A DNA stretch of 17,573 nt. Source: CAYLLT01 sp964591605. Lineage in GTDB: Bacteria; Planctomycetota; Phycisphaerae; UBA1845; PWPN01. Positions 1 through 7,512 of the stretch are shown here, piece by piece. The notes beneath the pieces were generated by a model. That model did not search any database. It saw nothing but the letters and a program-made list of their open reading frames with translations, and had not been told where the DNA came from. Where the stretch lies: positions 1 through 17,573 of the forward strand of contig CAZQEN010000146.1 in NCBI GenBank assembly GCA_964591605.1, in the 5' to 3' direction. The stretch's first letter is position 1. The number at the start of each line of letters is the position of its first letter. A program made the translations under genes and the position numbers.

Positions 1-410
<410 letters not shown>

Positions 411-440
411 CGTTCATCTCCTTCGGAGGGATGCATTCAA

Positions 441-581
441 GGTGTGGCACAGGCGTCTCGCCTGTGGGTGTGGCACAGCCGTCTCGGCTGTGCAGTTCTT
501 TACACGGGCGTCCCGCCCGTGCTGCACCGGCGGGACGCCGGTGCCACACCAGATCAGACCGGCTGGAAGCCGGTCCCACAC
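441..581. repeat. Array of five stem-loops with compensating arm changes
   Basis: Five perfect palindromes with 8-bp arms and 3-nt loops lie in a row at 448-466, 474-492, 503-521, 525-543 and 557-575. Left arms are CACAGGCG, CACAGCCG, CACGGGCG, CACCGGCG and GACCGGCT; each right arm is the exact reverse complement. Loops are TCT, TCT, TCC, GGA and GGA. A GTGTGG tag precedes units 1 and 2, and its complement CCACAC follows units 4 and 5 or nearly so, so the last two units are in the opposite orientation. Related units occur at 14255-14303. The array lies between the VWA gene and moxR, so it would be transcribed within their message if they form an operon. A mobile non-autonomous palindrome family is the likeliest reading. 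Confidence 0.85.
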
Positions 582-596
582 TGTGAGCATGCGCTC

Positions 597-3500
597 TCAA
601 CTGCTCGGATCCTCCGTACGTTCCTTGATCTCATCCTGCGCCCGCTGCTTGGCGCGGCGGAGGCGGCTGGCAATGTCACCGCCGGCGGCGCCCGACTCAC
701 GGGCTTTTGCGGCGGCCTCGCGTTTGGCCTGCTCCTCTGCCGCCAGCGCCGCCGGGTCGGCCCCGCCCACCGCCTGCGTCAGATCGCCTGCCGGCCGCGA
801 CGCCTGCGCATCGCCCACATCGAACCGTGCATCCCGCCGGGCCGTCTCCTCCAGTGCGATCGTCTGCTGCCGGGCCTTCTGAGTGGCCGTCAGGTCCTCG
901 CGCACCTTCTCGCGGACGCCCTTGAGCTGCGACAGTGCCTGCTGGCTCGTCTCCGCGGCCCGCGGGTGCAAACTGCCGGTGATCCACGCCAGCGCCGGGC
1001 GGATCGCCTTGCGGCGGACGCCCCACCCGACCATCTCCGCCAGAACGATGACCCCCAGGTAGCCCCACCAGCGCCCTCCGCCCGCATACATCGCCGCGCA
1101 CCCGGTCGCCAGCATGGCCACCTCGACGTAGAACGACATCGCCACCGCCGATGCCAGTCGCCGCGCCGCCACGTCCAGAATGAACAGCGGGATCAGCAGC
1201 CACGTCACCACCCATCGCCAGATCGGCTGTCGCGACACCGACGGCGGCAGGTCGCGCGAGAACAGCTTCTTCACGTCTGCCGACAGATCCAGCACGCGCC
1301 CGCCCGTCCGCTCCGCCGCCTCCTGCAGCAGCGCCACATTCGCGCTCAGCTCGCGGAACTCGGGCGAATACGGCACGCTCACCCCCGTATGAATCGAGCC
1401 CTGCTTGTCGTTGGGCCCGGTGTACGTCAGGTAGACGTGGTAGTTGCCGTGCTCGTGCAGCGGGAAATCCAGCTCGTACTGGCCCGGGCCCGTCTGCCGC
1501 ATCCGCAGATCCTGCTCGGTCATCCCGGGGGTCATCAGCTTGCCGCGGATCTGCAGGAAGTTCAGATAGCTGGCATCCTTGTCCAGCGCCTCGATCGTGA
1601 TGTGCCCGCGGTTGCCGTCCACGCGGGTGGCAATGTCGAAGTCCGCCGAGCCCTTCTGCCGCATCGCCCAGCGCACGAGCTGCGCCCAGAACTTGCCGAA
1701 CTTCTCCCAGCCCGCCCAGTCCGTGCCCCACTTAGGCCACCACCCGCTGGTAAAGACGGCCATCTTGCCCGCCTCGTAATTCCAGTGAGCCAGCACCGGG
1801 TCGAGGCCCTCGGAACCCTGCCGGTTGATGGCCAGCGAGATGTCCGCCTTGGGCGTCGTGAGCACCAGCCCGCCCAGCGGGGGCAGCTCGCTGCGATCGA
1901 TGCCCAGCGTCACCTGCGAGCCGAGCAGGTTGGGCTGGAACGGCCGGTCGTCGATCAGCGGCCGCTTCACGACCTTCGCCTCCTTCACGAAGATCTGCGG
2001 GAGCTGTTTGGGATTCCGGCAGGCGTGGAATCGCCCGCCCGTGTCATTGGCGACTTTCCGGAGCGTCTGCTCCACCACGTGACTGCCGTAACCGATGCCG
2101 ACGGTCGATACCGTGATCTTGTTGTCCACGTATTTCTTGATCGTCGCCGGCGTGGGGGCAGCCGGGTCGCCGTCGCTGATGATGATCACGTGCCGCTGCG
2201 AGACGCCCGAAAGCTTCATCATGTCCCGAAAGACGATGGTCATGAAGTCTTCAAAGCTCGGCGCGTCGCCGTTCTGCATCTGCTTGACCTTGCGGATGAT
2301 CGCCGGCTTGTCCGTCGCGAGCTGCAGCGGCACCTCCCAGTGCGGCCCGCCCATGCCGTACGAAAAATCGATGACCCCGATGTAGTCGAGCGAGCTGATC
2401 GTCTGGATCGCCGCGATCGCCACCTGCTCGCCCCAGTAGTTGCCCCTCGGGATCTCGCACGAGTGCATGATGATCGCCAGCGCCCCGCGCGGCAGCAGCT
2501 TCTTGTGCTTCACCTCGAACGTGACCGGGCTCACTTCTTCGATCGGCTTGCCGATCCACCCGCCCGCTCCGAACGCCTGATCGCCGCCGGTCATGATCAG
2601 ACCGCCGCCGAAGTGGCGGACATAGGTGGCCAGCGCCCGGTGCTGCTCTTCATTGAACTGGTCGGCCGCAATGTTCGACAGGATCACCGCGCTGTACTGC
2701 TGCAGCCGCTCCAGGTCGATCGGGTATTGATCGACGCTCTGCATCTGCACCATCGACTCGCCCGGCCGGGCCGGATCCCGCAGCTCGCGCCGCAGTGCAT
2801 CAAACAGCACCTGGTCGTCGTTGGAGTTCGCCTGCGTGAGAATCAGCACGCCGCCCTGGGCTTCCACGTTCGTGAAGGCCGTCGCACGGTTGTTTTCGGG
2901 GATCGAATCGGCCTTCGGGTCCAGAGGCGTGATCCGGGCGTCGAACCGGTGTACGCCGCCCCCGTGCAGCTCGAGCGGCACGACAAACGGGTCCGGCCGC
3001 ATGCCGCCTGACAGATCGAAGACGTTCTCGGAGAGCGGCACCTCCTGATCGTTGTGCCAGAGCGAGACCTGAACCTTGGTCGATTTGCGGCTCTTGAGCA
3101 CCATGCGCACCGGCACCTTCGTATCAGTGCTCACCTGCGCCGGAACGGTGATCCGGTCGAAAAGCACCTCGTTGTCGTGTTCATACTGCAGCGGCAGCAC
3201 GTCGACCACGACGCCGTTGGCCCGCGCCGTCTCAATCTCCTCCTTCAGGTCGCCCGCGTTCTGGTTCCCGTCGGTCACCAGCACGATCCGTCGGGCAAAA
3301 CCCTGCGGGAATGCGGCCATCGCGAGCCGCAGCCCCGCGGCGGGGTTCGTGCGGTCCGGTTCCTGCGGCCAGCCAAAGTCCTGGATGTCGAACCCGGCCC
3401 GGCTCGGAATGAGGTCGACGTCCGCCTCCCCGTCGAAGCCGATGACCCCCACGCGATCGTCCCGGTCCCCGTTTTTGGCCGCGTTCTTGACCACCTCCTG

Positions 3501-3773
3501 GGCGGCCAGCCGCAGCGGGTCGGGGATGCTGCGCGACCGGTCGAGCACGAACATGAGCGCCACATGATCGTTGTGCTTGACGAGCTGTATCCGGGCCAAC
3601 GCCAGCGCCAGCGCGAGAATGACCAGGCTGCGCATCACCAGCGCCGTCGCCCGCCGCACCGGATCCAGCCCCGCCAGCGACCGCATCGACACCGCCACCA
3701 GCACGGGTATGGCCGCCAGCAGCCACAACCACGCCGGTTGCTCAAACGAAATGGGCCAGTTCACGGCAAGCAT
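597..3773 (-). CDS. Large membrane protein with VWA domain, GATase-like domain and second VWA-like domain
   Basis: This 1058-residue protein has two N-terminal membrane helices (about 13-30 and 45-62), then a VWA domain whose metal site DRSRS (78-82) looks intact and which also carries a VTDGNQN segment. A class I glutamine-amidotransferase-like fold follows (about 310-425, containing GGGLIMTGG but no evident catalytic Cys). Next is a second VWA-like domain (about 430-600) whose first metal motif has degenerated to HSCEI although IIISDGDP is kept. A beta-rich region precedes further hydrophobic segments (about 850-920). The tail is Ala/Arg/Glu-rich and probably coiled-coil. It resembles Bat-type aerotolerance proteins and related planctomycete proteins, which typically work with MoxR. 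The downstream moxR gene supports this. No convincing ribosome binding site precedes the ATG at 3773, where a short repeat begins at once, so the start is less certain than the family. Confidence 0.9.
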   Translation of the reverse strand: MLAVNWPISFEQPAWLWLLAAIPVLVAVSMRSLAGLDPVRRATALVMRSLVILALALALARIQLVKHNDHVALMFVLDRSRSIPDPLRLAAQEVVKNAAKNGDRDDRVGVIGFDGEADVDLIPSRAGFDIQDFGWPQEPDRTNPAAGLRLAMAAFPQGFARRIVLVTDGNQNAGDLKEEIETARANGVVVDVLPLQYEHDNEVLFDRITVPAQVSTDTKVPVRMVLKSRKSTKVQVSLWHNDQEVPLSENVFDLSGGMRPDPFVVPLELHGGGVHRFDARITPLDPKADSIPENNRATAFTNVEAQGGVLILTQANSNDDQVLFDALRRELRDPARPGESMVQMQSVDQYPIDLERLQQYSAVILSNIAADQFNEEQHRALATYVRHFGGGLIMTGGDQAFGAGGWIGKPIEEVSPVTFEVKHKKLLPRGALAIIMHSCEIPRGNYWGEQVAIAAIQTISSLDYIGVIDFSYGMGGPHWEVPLQLATDKPAIIRKVKQMQNGDAPSFEDFMTIVFRDMMKLSGVSQRHVIIISDGDPAAPTPATIKKYVDNKITVSTVGIGYGSHVVEQTLRKVANDTGGRFHACRNPKQLPQIFVKEAKVVKRPLIDDRPFQPNLLGSQVTLGIDRSELPPLGGLVLTTPKADISLAINRQGSEGLDPVLAHWNYEAGKMAVFTSGWWPKWGTDWAGWEKFGKFWAQLVRWAMRQKGSADFDIATRVDGNRGHITIEALDKDASYLNFLQIRGKLMTPGMTEQDLRMRQTGPGQYELDFPLHEHGNYHVYLTYTGPNDKQGSIHTGVSVPYSPEFRELSANVALLQEAAERTGGRVLDLSADVKKLFSRDLPPSVSRQPIWRWVVTWLLIPLFILDVAARRLASAVAMSFYVEVAMLATGCAAMYAGGGRWWGYLGVIVLAEMVGWGVRRKAIRPALAWITGSLHPRAAETSQQALSQLKGVREKVREDLTATQKARQQTIALEETARRDARFDVGDAQASRPAGDLTQAVGGADPAALAAEEQAKREAAAKARESGAAGGDIASRLRRAKQRAQDEIKERTEDPSS

Positions 3774-3779
3774 GGGTTC

Positions 3780-3813
3780 GTCCGTGGTCGGTTGTCCGTG
3801 GTCCGTTGTTTGA
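3780..3813. repeat. Left copy of a degenerate GTCCGTGGTC repeat
   Basis: The motif GTCCGTGGTC occurs twice here within a G/T-rich run, starting seven bases before the VWA start codon on its upstream side. A reverse-complement version (ACCACGGAC and CAACGGAC units) lies at 4685-4720. Together they bracket the transposase and its palindromes. Such low-complexity repeats recur in intergenic DNA of many environmental bacteria; their role is unknown. The arms are similar but not identical, so they are not typical insertion-sequence ends. Confidence 0.6.
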
Positions 3814-3873
3814 GTCGGTTGTCATCGTCCATTGCTGATCGTTCGGCAGCTCACCGCCGATCCTTCGCCGTTC

Positions 3874-4015
3874 ACGCCCGCAAATCCGCGCTGGGCCCGG
3901 CAAAACCGTGCTGGGCCAGCAAGTCCGCGCCAGGCCCGGCGTCCATGCCGGGGAAGACGCGCGAATCAGCGCCAGGCCCGGCGAATCCGCGCTAGGCCCG
4001 GCATTCATGCCGGGT
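3874..4015 (+). repeat. Cluster of REP-like units left of the transposase, one intact and several decayed
   Basis: A unit of about 20 bp, close to AATCCGCGCTAGGCCCGGC, recurs about five times with changes (starting near 3883, 3903, 3921, 3963 and 3983). The last, at 3989-4015, is complete: a GCGCTAGG tag followed by the palindrome CCCGGCAT-TC-ATGCCGGG (3997-4014). The unit at 3927-3952 has a slightly damaged palindrome; others have lost the second arm. A tag plus palindrome is the form of REP elements mobilised by IS200-like REP-associated transposases, one of which is encoded next to it. Confidence 0.8.
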
Positions 4016-4038
4016 AAAGCGAGCATTATCACACCCAG

Positions 4039-4056
4039 AGCCCGGTTTACCGGGCT
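4039..4056. repeat. Inner left palindrome overlapping the transposase stop codon
   Basis: AGCCCGGT-TT-ACCGGGCT is a perfect 8-bp-arm palindrome. The TAA stop of the transposase gene (4047-4049, minus strand) begins in its loop, so the last codons of the protein are encoded by one arm. A near-matching palindrome lies at 4524-4541 on the other side of the gene. Confidence 0.8.
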
Positions 4057-4490
4057 TCTCCACCTGCTTCAGCATCGCCTTCGGTGTACTCAAGTCGCCC
4101 GATCACGGTGCCTTTCGCGTGGTGCTCGCGCTGGTTCCGGATGTAGTCGAGCACAAACGGAAGGTTGCGCTTGCCGAACGAAACCGCACCATAACCCGTT
4201 TGCCAGTACAGCGCCTTTTGCTTCAAGGCGTCGTTCACATCATGGGACGATCCCCCCTTGAGTTCCCCAATCGTTTCGACAATGAGCACAGTTGGGGCGA
4301 TGTGAACGGCCAGATGAACGTGGGTGTCCGTCCCGCCGAGCCCATCCAGAAACACATCTTTTGTCCTGCGGATACGTTCGGTGAGCATGCGATAGGTACA
4401 TGCTTCCACCGGCCCTCGGAGCAGAGCCGCGCTGCCTTTAGTATGCCACACAAGGTGCAGATAGATCTCATAGTAAGCATTTTGCGCCAT
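4047..4490 (-). CDS. Y1 (HUH) transposase of the IS200/REP-associated (RAYT) type
   Basis: This 147-residue protein has the full set of Y1-transposase marks: the HUH metal pair in HVHLAVH (His57 and His59), the WQTGYGAVSF block (about 96-105) and the likely nucleophile Tyr116 in LDYIRNQREHH. Its length matches the family. These enzymes cut and rejoin single-stranded DNA at hairpins through a 5'-phosphotyrosine link. Nested inverted REP-like palindromes on both sides (3997-4014 and 4039-4056; 4524-4541 and 4566-4583) point to a REP-associated enzyme rather than a plain IS200 copy. A GGAG lies 9 nt before the ATG at 4490. The frame is intact, so it may be active. Its stop codon lies inside the inner left palindrome. 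The superfamily is certain; the RAYT subtype is inferred from context. Confidence 0.9.
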   Translation of the reverse strand: MAQNAYYEIYLHLVWHTKGSAALLRGPVEACTYRMLTERIRRTKDVFLDGLGGTDTHVHLAVHIAPTVLIVETIGELKGGSSHDVNDALKQKALYWQTGYGAVSFGKRNLPFVLDYIRNQREHHAKGTVIGRLEYTEGDAEAGGEAR

Positions 4491-4523
4491 GGGGGACGTC
4501 TCCGATGCTCAAGCAGGATGAGA

Positions 4524-4541
4524 ATCCCGGTAAACCGGGAT
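4524..4541. repeat. Inner right palindrome beside the transposase
   Basis: ATCCCGGT-AA-ACCGGGAT is a perfect palindrome 33 bp upstream of the transposase start. Its arms share CCCGGT with the inner left palindrome but end in AT instead of AG, with the compensating change on the other arm. Confidence 0.75.
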
Positions 4542-4564
4542 CAGCATTCTACAAACACGGCGTG

Positions 4565-4591
4565 ACCCGGCATAAATGCCGGGCCTAGCGC
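4565..4591 (-). repeat. Outer right REP-like element, inverted relative to 3989-4015
   Basis: The palindrome CCCGGCAT-AA-ATGCCGGG is followed by CCTAGCGC, the complement of the GCGCTAGG tag on the left side. It matches the left element at 26 of 27 positions in inverted orientation; the one difference is in the loop. Confidence 0.8.
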
Positions 4592-4684
4592 AATCCTTCC
4601 AGCATCAATGCCCGCCCCGGTGCAATCACGACGATGAACCGTCTCTGCAGCTACGGCGGACGGTGCTGCCTCCGTTCATTGACC

Positions 4685-4720
4685 CCACAACGGACAACGG
4701 ACCACTGACCACGGACAAAT
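4685..4720. repeat. Right copy of the degenerate GTCCGTGGTC repeat, inverted
   Basis: CAACGGAC and CCACGGAC units lie directly downstream of the NHL gene and run up to its stop codon. They are the reverse complement of the repeat at 3780-3813. The DNA between the outer REP element and this repeat (4592-4684) shows nothing recognisable. Confidence 0.6.
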
Positions 4721-5613
4721 CACATTCGAAACATCTGCACCCGGTGGTTCAGATAATCTACCACGTACACCCGGTGTCCTTTCCCCAGCGACAGCCCCCA
4801 CGGCGAGGCCAGCTCGCCCGGGTGCCGACCGGCGGCGCCCCAGGTCTCCAGACTGCGGCCGCTGCTGTCGAACCGCTGCACGCGATTATTCCCGAATTCG
4901 CACACGAGCACCGAGCCGTCCGGACACAGTTCCAGATCATAAGGGTACTTGAGCTCTCCCGGCCGGTCACCCGCCTTCCCGAACGACGCGACCAGCTTTC
5001 CGCCGCGCGTGAAACGGCAGATCCGGTGATGCAGCGAATCCGTGACCCACAGCATACCCTGACCGTCCATCTTGAGCGCCTGCGGTCGGAGCAGCGATGC
5101 CTCTCCGGCGTCCGGGCCGCCAAAGGAGGTGATGAACGTGTGGTCCGGGGCGAATTTGCTGATCCGGTCGTTCCCGCCGTACTCCGCCACGTAGAAGTTG
5201 CCCTCGGCGTCCACTTCCACGTCGGTGGGAAGCTGGAACTGCCCCGGTCCGTCGCCCTCCGACCCGAATCGGGCCAGCTCATGCCCGTCCCGGTCGAAGA
5301 TCATCACCCGGTGGTAATGGGTGTCTGCGACCAGAACCCGATTCTGCACGTCCACCGTCAGCCCCGTCGGCTTGCCCGCCTGCCATTCGGGCATCTGCCA
5401 CGACGTGTCGTACTCTCCCTCGGGCGAAAACCGCTGGATCCGCGCGGTCTTGTCGACAACGTACACCGCCCCGTCCGGCCCGGTCGCCATCGCCCGCGGA
5501 AACACGAACTGCCCCGGCCCCAGCCCCTGCTCGCCGATGATCTTTTCCGGCCGCCGCCCGGCGATCGAATCATGATGACAACCCAGACACGCGAGCAGCA
5601 GGGCCAGTGTCAT
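4720..5613 (-). CDS. Six-bladed NHL-repeat beta-propeller lipoprotein
   Basis: This is a 297-residue protein. A very short hydrophobic N-terminus leads to a lipobox (LACLGC, Cys12), then six NHL repeats. Each repeat has the pattern P..L..D..G..YV.D...HRV..F, for example PTGLTVDVQNRVLVAD, FQLPTDVEVDAEGNFYVAEY and LASPWGLSLG near the end. Six repeats make one closed propeller. NHL propellers bind proteins or ligands and need not be enzymes, so the role is unknown; the lipobox implies attachment to a membrane. The ATG at 5613 has no ribosome binding site because four copies of a 7-bp repeat (5612-5639) abut and overlap it. The signal also lacks the usual basic residues. Reading upstream through the repeat would add arginines, so the true start may differ. 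It lies 297 bp after the ABC permease gene on the same strand. Confidence 0.88.
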   Translation of the reverse strand: MTLALLLACLGCHHDSIAGRRPEKIIGEQGLGPGQFVFPRAMATGPDGAVYVVDKTARIQRFSPEGEYDTSWQMPEWQAGKPTGLTVDVQNRVLVADTHYHRVMIFDRDGHELARFGSEGDGPGQFQLPTDVEVDAEGNFYVAEYGGNDRISKFAPDHTFITSFGGPDAGEASLLRPQALKMDGQGMLWVTDSLHHRICRFTRGGKLVASFGKAGDRPGELKYPYDLELCPDGSVLVCEFGNNRVQRFDSSGRSLETWGAAGRHPGELASPWGLSLGKGHRVYVVDYLNHRVQMFRM

Positions 5614-5639
5614 TGCGGATTGCGGATTGCGGATTGCGG
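5612..5639. repeat. Four perfect tandem copies of ATTGCGG touching the NHL start codon
   Basis: The heptamer ATTGCGG occurs four times without change at 5612-5639. The first copy begins inside the NHL start codon (CAT at 5611-5613). A related array in the opposite orientation, three CAATYCG heptamers, lies at 5884-5904, next to the stop codon of the permease gene. The two arrays bracket the whole intergenic gap. Confidence 0.85.
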
Positions 5640-5660
5640 ATCGGGGCCGCCAACCCGCTG

Positions 5661-5708
5661 GTGCGAGATGCCCGTCTCGCACCCGCCCAGGCGGGATTCC
5701 CGTCCCGC
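5661..5708. repeat. Two stem-loops sharing the loop core CCCG
   Basis: GTGCGAGA-TGCCCG-TCTCGCAC (5661-5682) and GCGGGA-TTCCCG-TCCCGC (5691-5708) are perfect palindromes with 6-nt loops that both end in CCCG. Their arm sequences differ but each stays complementary. They have longer loops than the elements at 441-581, so they may form a separate family. Confidence 0.7.
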
Positions 5709-5759
5709 AGGAGAGAATTCCCGCCATAGCGCGTATGAGAAAGGATTCTCGCACGAGTA

Positions 5760-5835
5760 GAGCCCGAAGCGCAAGCGAGGGTTTCATGGGGTTACGGCGC
5801 CCCCTCCGGGAACCCCTCGCTTGCGCCTCGGGCTC
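5760..5835. repeat. Long inverted repeat (22-bp arms) between permease and NHL genes
   Basis: The left arm at 5760-5781 starts GAGCCCGAAGCGCAAGCGAG, and its complement lies at 5813-5835. They match at 21 of 22 positions. The 31-nt loop holds a further GGGGTT/AACCCC pairing, so the transcript would fold into one long hairpin. It has no T-run on either side and so is not a standard intrinsic terminator. Similar GAAGCGCAAGCGAGG sequences are familiar as dispersed intergenic repeats in planctomycetes (from memory, not searched). Confidence 0.75.
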
Positions 5836-5883
5836 CATTGGGGAACCGCCCATCGGATACGCCCGCTCTGCGGGCTGCTTCCA

Positions 5884-5910
5884 CAATCCGCAATTCGCAA
5901 TCCGCCATTC
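5884..5910. repeat. Tandem CAATYCG heptamers ending at the permease stop codon
   Basis: CAATCCG, CAATTCG and CAATCCG follow each other at 5884-5904, then a decayed fourth copy (CCATTCC). The array ends exactly where the permease stop codon begins (5911). It is the inverted counterpart of the ATTGCGG array at 5612-5639. Confidence 0.75.
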
Positions 5911-7503
5911 CTATGTGCGCCTCAGCAGCAGCCATGAGGAGAGCTGGGCCGCAAGCACCCCGACGCCCATGATGAGCAGAGCCGCGATAATGACCGTGTC
6001 GTCGCGACCGTAATGCATCAGTCCCAGTATAGTCAAAGCGATGCTCGGGTACCCCACCGGGTGCACGAGCTGTGAAATCACCACCTCGGACAACGACAGC
6101 AGCGCCACGATCGCGCCGCCGGCCACCAGCGACGGCCACAGCATCGGCAGAAGCACATGTCCGACAATGTCGCCCGGCCGCGCCCCGTCCACCTGCGCCT
6201 GCTCCACCGCCGTCACCCATCGCTTGCGCAGGCCCAGCCACGCGATCACCACCGGAATCACCGCATATCGAGCCGCCAGAGACAGGATCCACACCACCGG
6301 TGTCTGCGTATACAGATCTCCTACGACTCCGTCGCGGTTGTAGATCGTCACGAATCCCACGCCCAGGGCCGCCCCCGGCACCAGGGCGCCCAGCACGGCC
6401 AGGACGGCGCCGGCCGTCCCTACCTGTGAGACGCTCACCGCACCCCTTCGTTTCGTCCACGCCCCGGCCCAGACGACCGTCCCGATGGTGATCACCACCG
6501 CGACACCCGCCGCCGCCACCGCCACCCCGCACGAATCCAGCCACTCTTCACGAAACAGCGTGAAAGCCTCCCGCCACCGGGCCGCAATCCGCAGCGAGCT
6601 GATCATGACGATCACCGGCACGATCACGCTCAGACTCCACAGCAGGACCAGCCAGGTCATGGCCCACCGGTTCGAACCGACCGGCCAGCCGCCGCCGACC
6701 GCCTCGTCGTCGCCCGCGCCCCAACCCCGGACCGCCGACATCGCCGCCCCCGCGACCACCAGGGCGGCCGCCACCAGCCCCACCGCGGGCAGGGCGGTCA
6801 TCACCACCTGTCCCGGCGGCGCCCCCACGTCCACCAGCAGCAGCAGCTCGGTCGCATACGTGCGGGCCAGGGACAGGTGCGGGATCGGATACTCGACGAG
6901 CGTGATGATGAACACCACGCAGCCCGCCGCCAGCAGGTGGCCCCGCAGGCTCGGCAGCACGCCCCGCAGAAACGCCCGCCCGGGGGAGGAATCCAGAAGG
7001 GCGAGCGTGTAGGCGTTGCGCCCCGTTGTCCGCCATCCCGCCGCCACGATCAGCGTCACCAGCGGCCAGAGCCAGCCCGCCGAGATCAGTCCCGCCCGCA
7101 CCGCGCTGCCCCAGGCGCTGGACCCGCTTGTCGCCGGCAGCGCCGAGGCCAGCAGCCGGTGCGGCGCCGTCGCCAGGCCCCACGCGTACGCATACACCTG
7201 CGGCGGAACCAGCAGCGGCGCTGCGCAGATCCCCGTCAGCACGTGCCGCCGCCATCGCGACCGGGAATGTCCCAGCAGCACCGCCGGTCCCACGCCCGCC
7301 ATCAGTGCCAGCACCGTCGCGCAGACCGACGTGGTCGCGCTGTACAGCAGAAGACGTCCCGGAGAAGGGACTTTGACCAGGTCCGTCGCCACCCGGCCGC
7401 GATCCAGCAGCGACAGAGCCATTCCGACTGCGGGTGCCGCCGACGCGCCCGCCAGGAGCAGCCAGCCAGCCGAAAGAGTCAATCCGATCCACGCCCGTCG
7501 CAT
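5911..7503 (-). CDS. Two-domain ABC transporter permease, iron(III)/thiamine (FbpB/ThiP-like) type
   Basis: This 530-residue membrane protein has about a dozen hydrophobic helices in two halves joined by a polar linker (about 258-278). Each half has a cytoplasmic coupling loop. The second is a clear EAA motif (VEQAQVDGARPGDIVGHVLLP, about 433-453); the first is weaker (TLALLDSSPGRAFLRGVLP, about 166-184). Fusion of two permease domains is typical of FbpB/ThiP-like importers of iron(III), thiamine or related ligands taken from a periplasmic binding protein. No ATPase or binding-protein gene lies in the window, so substrate and partners are unknown. The start at 7503 lies only 9 bp after the stop of the glycoside hydrolase gene, so the two are probably co-transcribed. 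The ribosome binding site is weak (AAGA), which suggests translational coupling. Confidence 0.88.
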   Translation of the reverse strand: MRRAWIGLTLSAGWLLLAGASAAPAVGMALSLLDRGRVATDLVKVPSPGRLLLYSATTSVCATVLALMAGVGPAVLLGHSRSRWRRHVLTGICAAPLLVPPQVYAYAWGLATAPHRLLASALPATSGSSAWGSAVRAGLISAGWLWPLVTLIVAAGWRTTGRNAYTLALLDSSPGRAFLRGVLPSLRGHLLAAGCVVFIITLVEYPIPHLSLARTYATELLLLVDVGAPPGQVVMTALPAVGLVAAALVVAGAAMSAVRGWGAGDDEAVGGGWPVGSNRWAMTWLVLLWSLSVIVPVIVMISSLRIAARWREAFTLFREEWLDSCGVAVAAAGVAVVITIGTVVWAGAWTKRRGAVSVSQVGTAGAVLAVLGALVPGAALGVGFVTIYNRDGVVGDLYTQTPVVWILSLAARYAVIPVVIAWLGLRKRWVTAVEQAQVDGARPGDIVGHVLLPMLWPSLVAGGAIVALLSLSEVVISQLVHPVGYPSIALTILGLMHYGRDDTVIIAALLIMGVGVLAAQLSSWLLLRRT

Positions 7504-7512
7504 GACAGTATC

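Larger units (their letters stand above)
3989..4591 (-). mobile_element. Transposase gene with nested inverted REP-like ends
   Basis: The proposed unit runs from the left tag-plus-palindrome (3989-4015) to its reverse complement (4565-4591). The two 27-bp ends match at 26 positions when aligned head to head. A second palindrome pair lies inside (4039-4056 and 4524-4541). It encloses one gene, the Y1 transposase. Whether the whole unit moves, or only the palindromes do, cannot be told from one copy. Confidence 0.7.

Noticed and set aside
441..581. CRISPR array
   Set aside because: The units are palindromes with variable arms and no constant repeat with regular spacers, and no cas gene is present.
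441..581. A set of intrinsic terminators after the VWA gene
   Set aside because: None of the hairpins is followed by a T-run on the minus strand, and the same family occurs elsewhere as dispersed repeats.
444..3011. An 855-codon open frame on the plus strand opposite the VWA gene
   Set aside because: Its translation is Arg/His/Pro/Leu-rich without any domain, while the minus strand shows clear domains. GC-rich coding DNA commonly leaves antisense frames open.
5614..5886. N-terminal extension of the NHL gene to an ATG at 5886
   Set aside because: The extra 91 residues are translated intergenic repeats and would place the lipobox far inside the protein.
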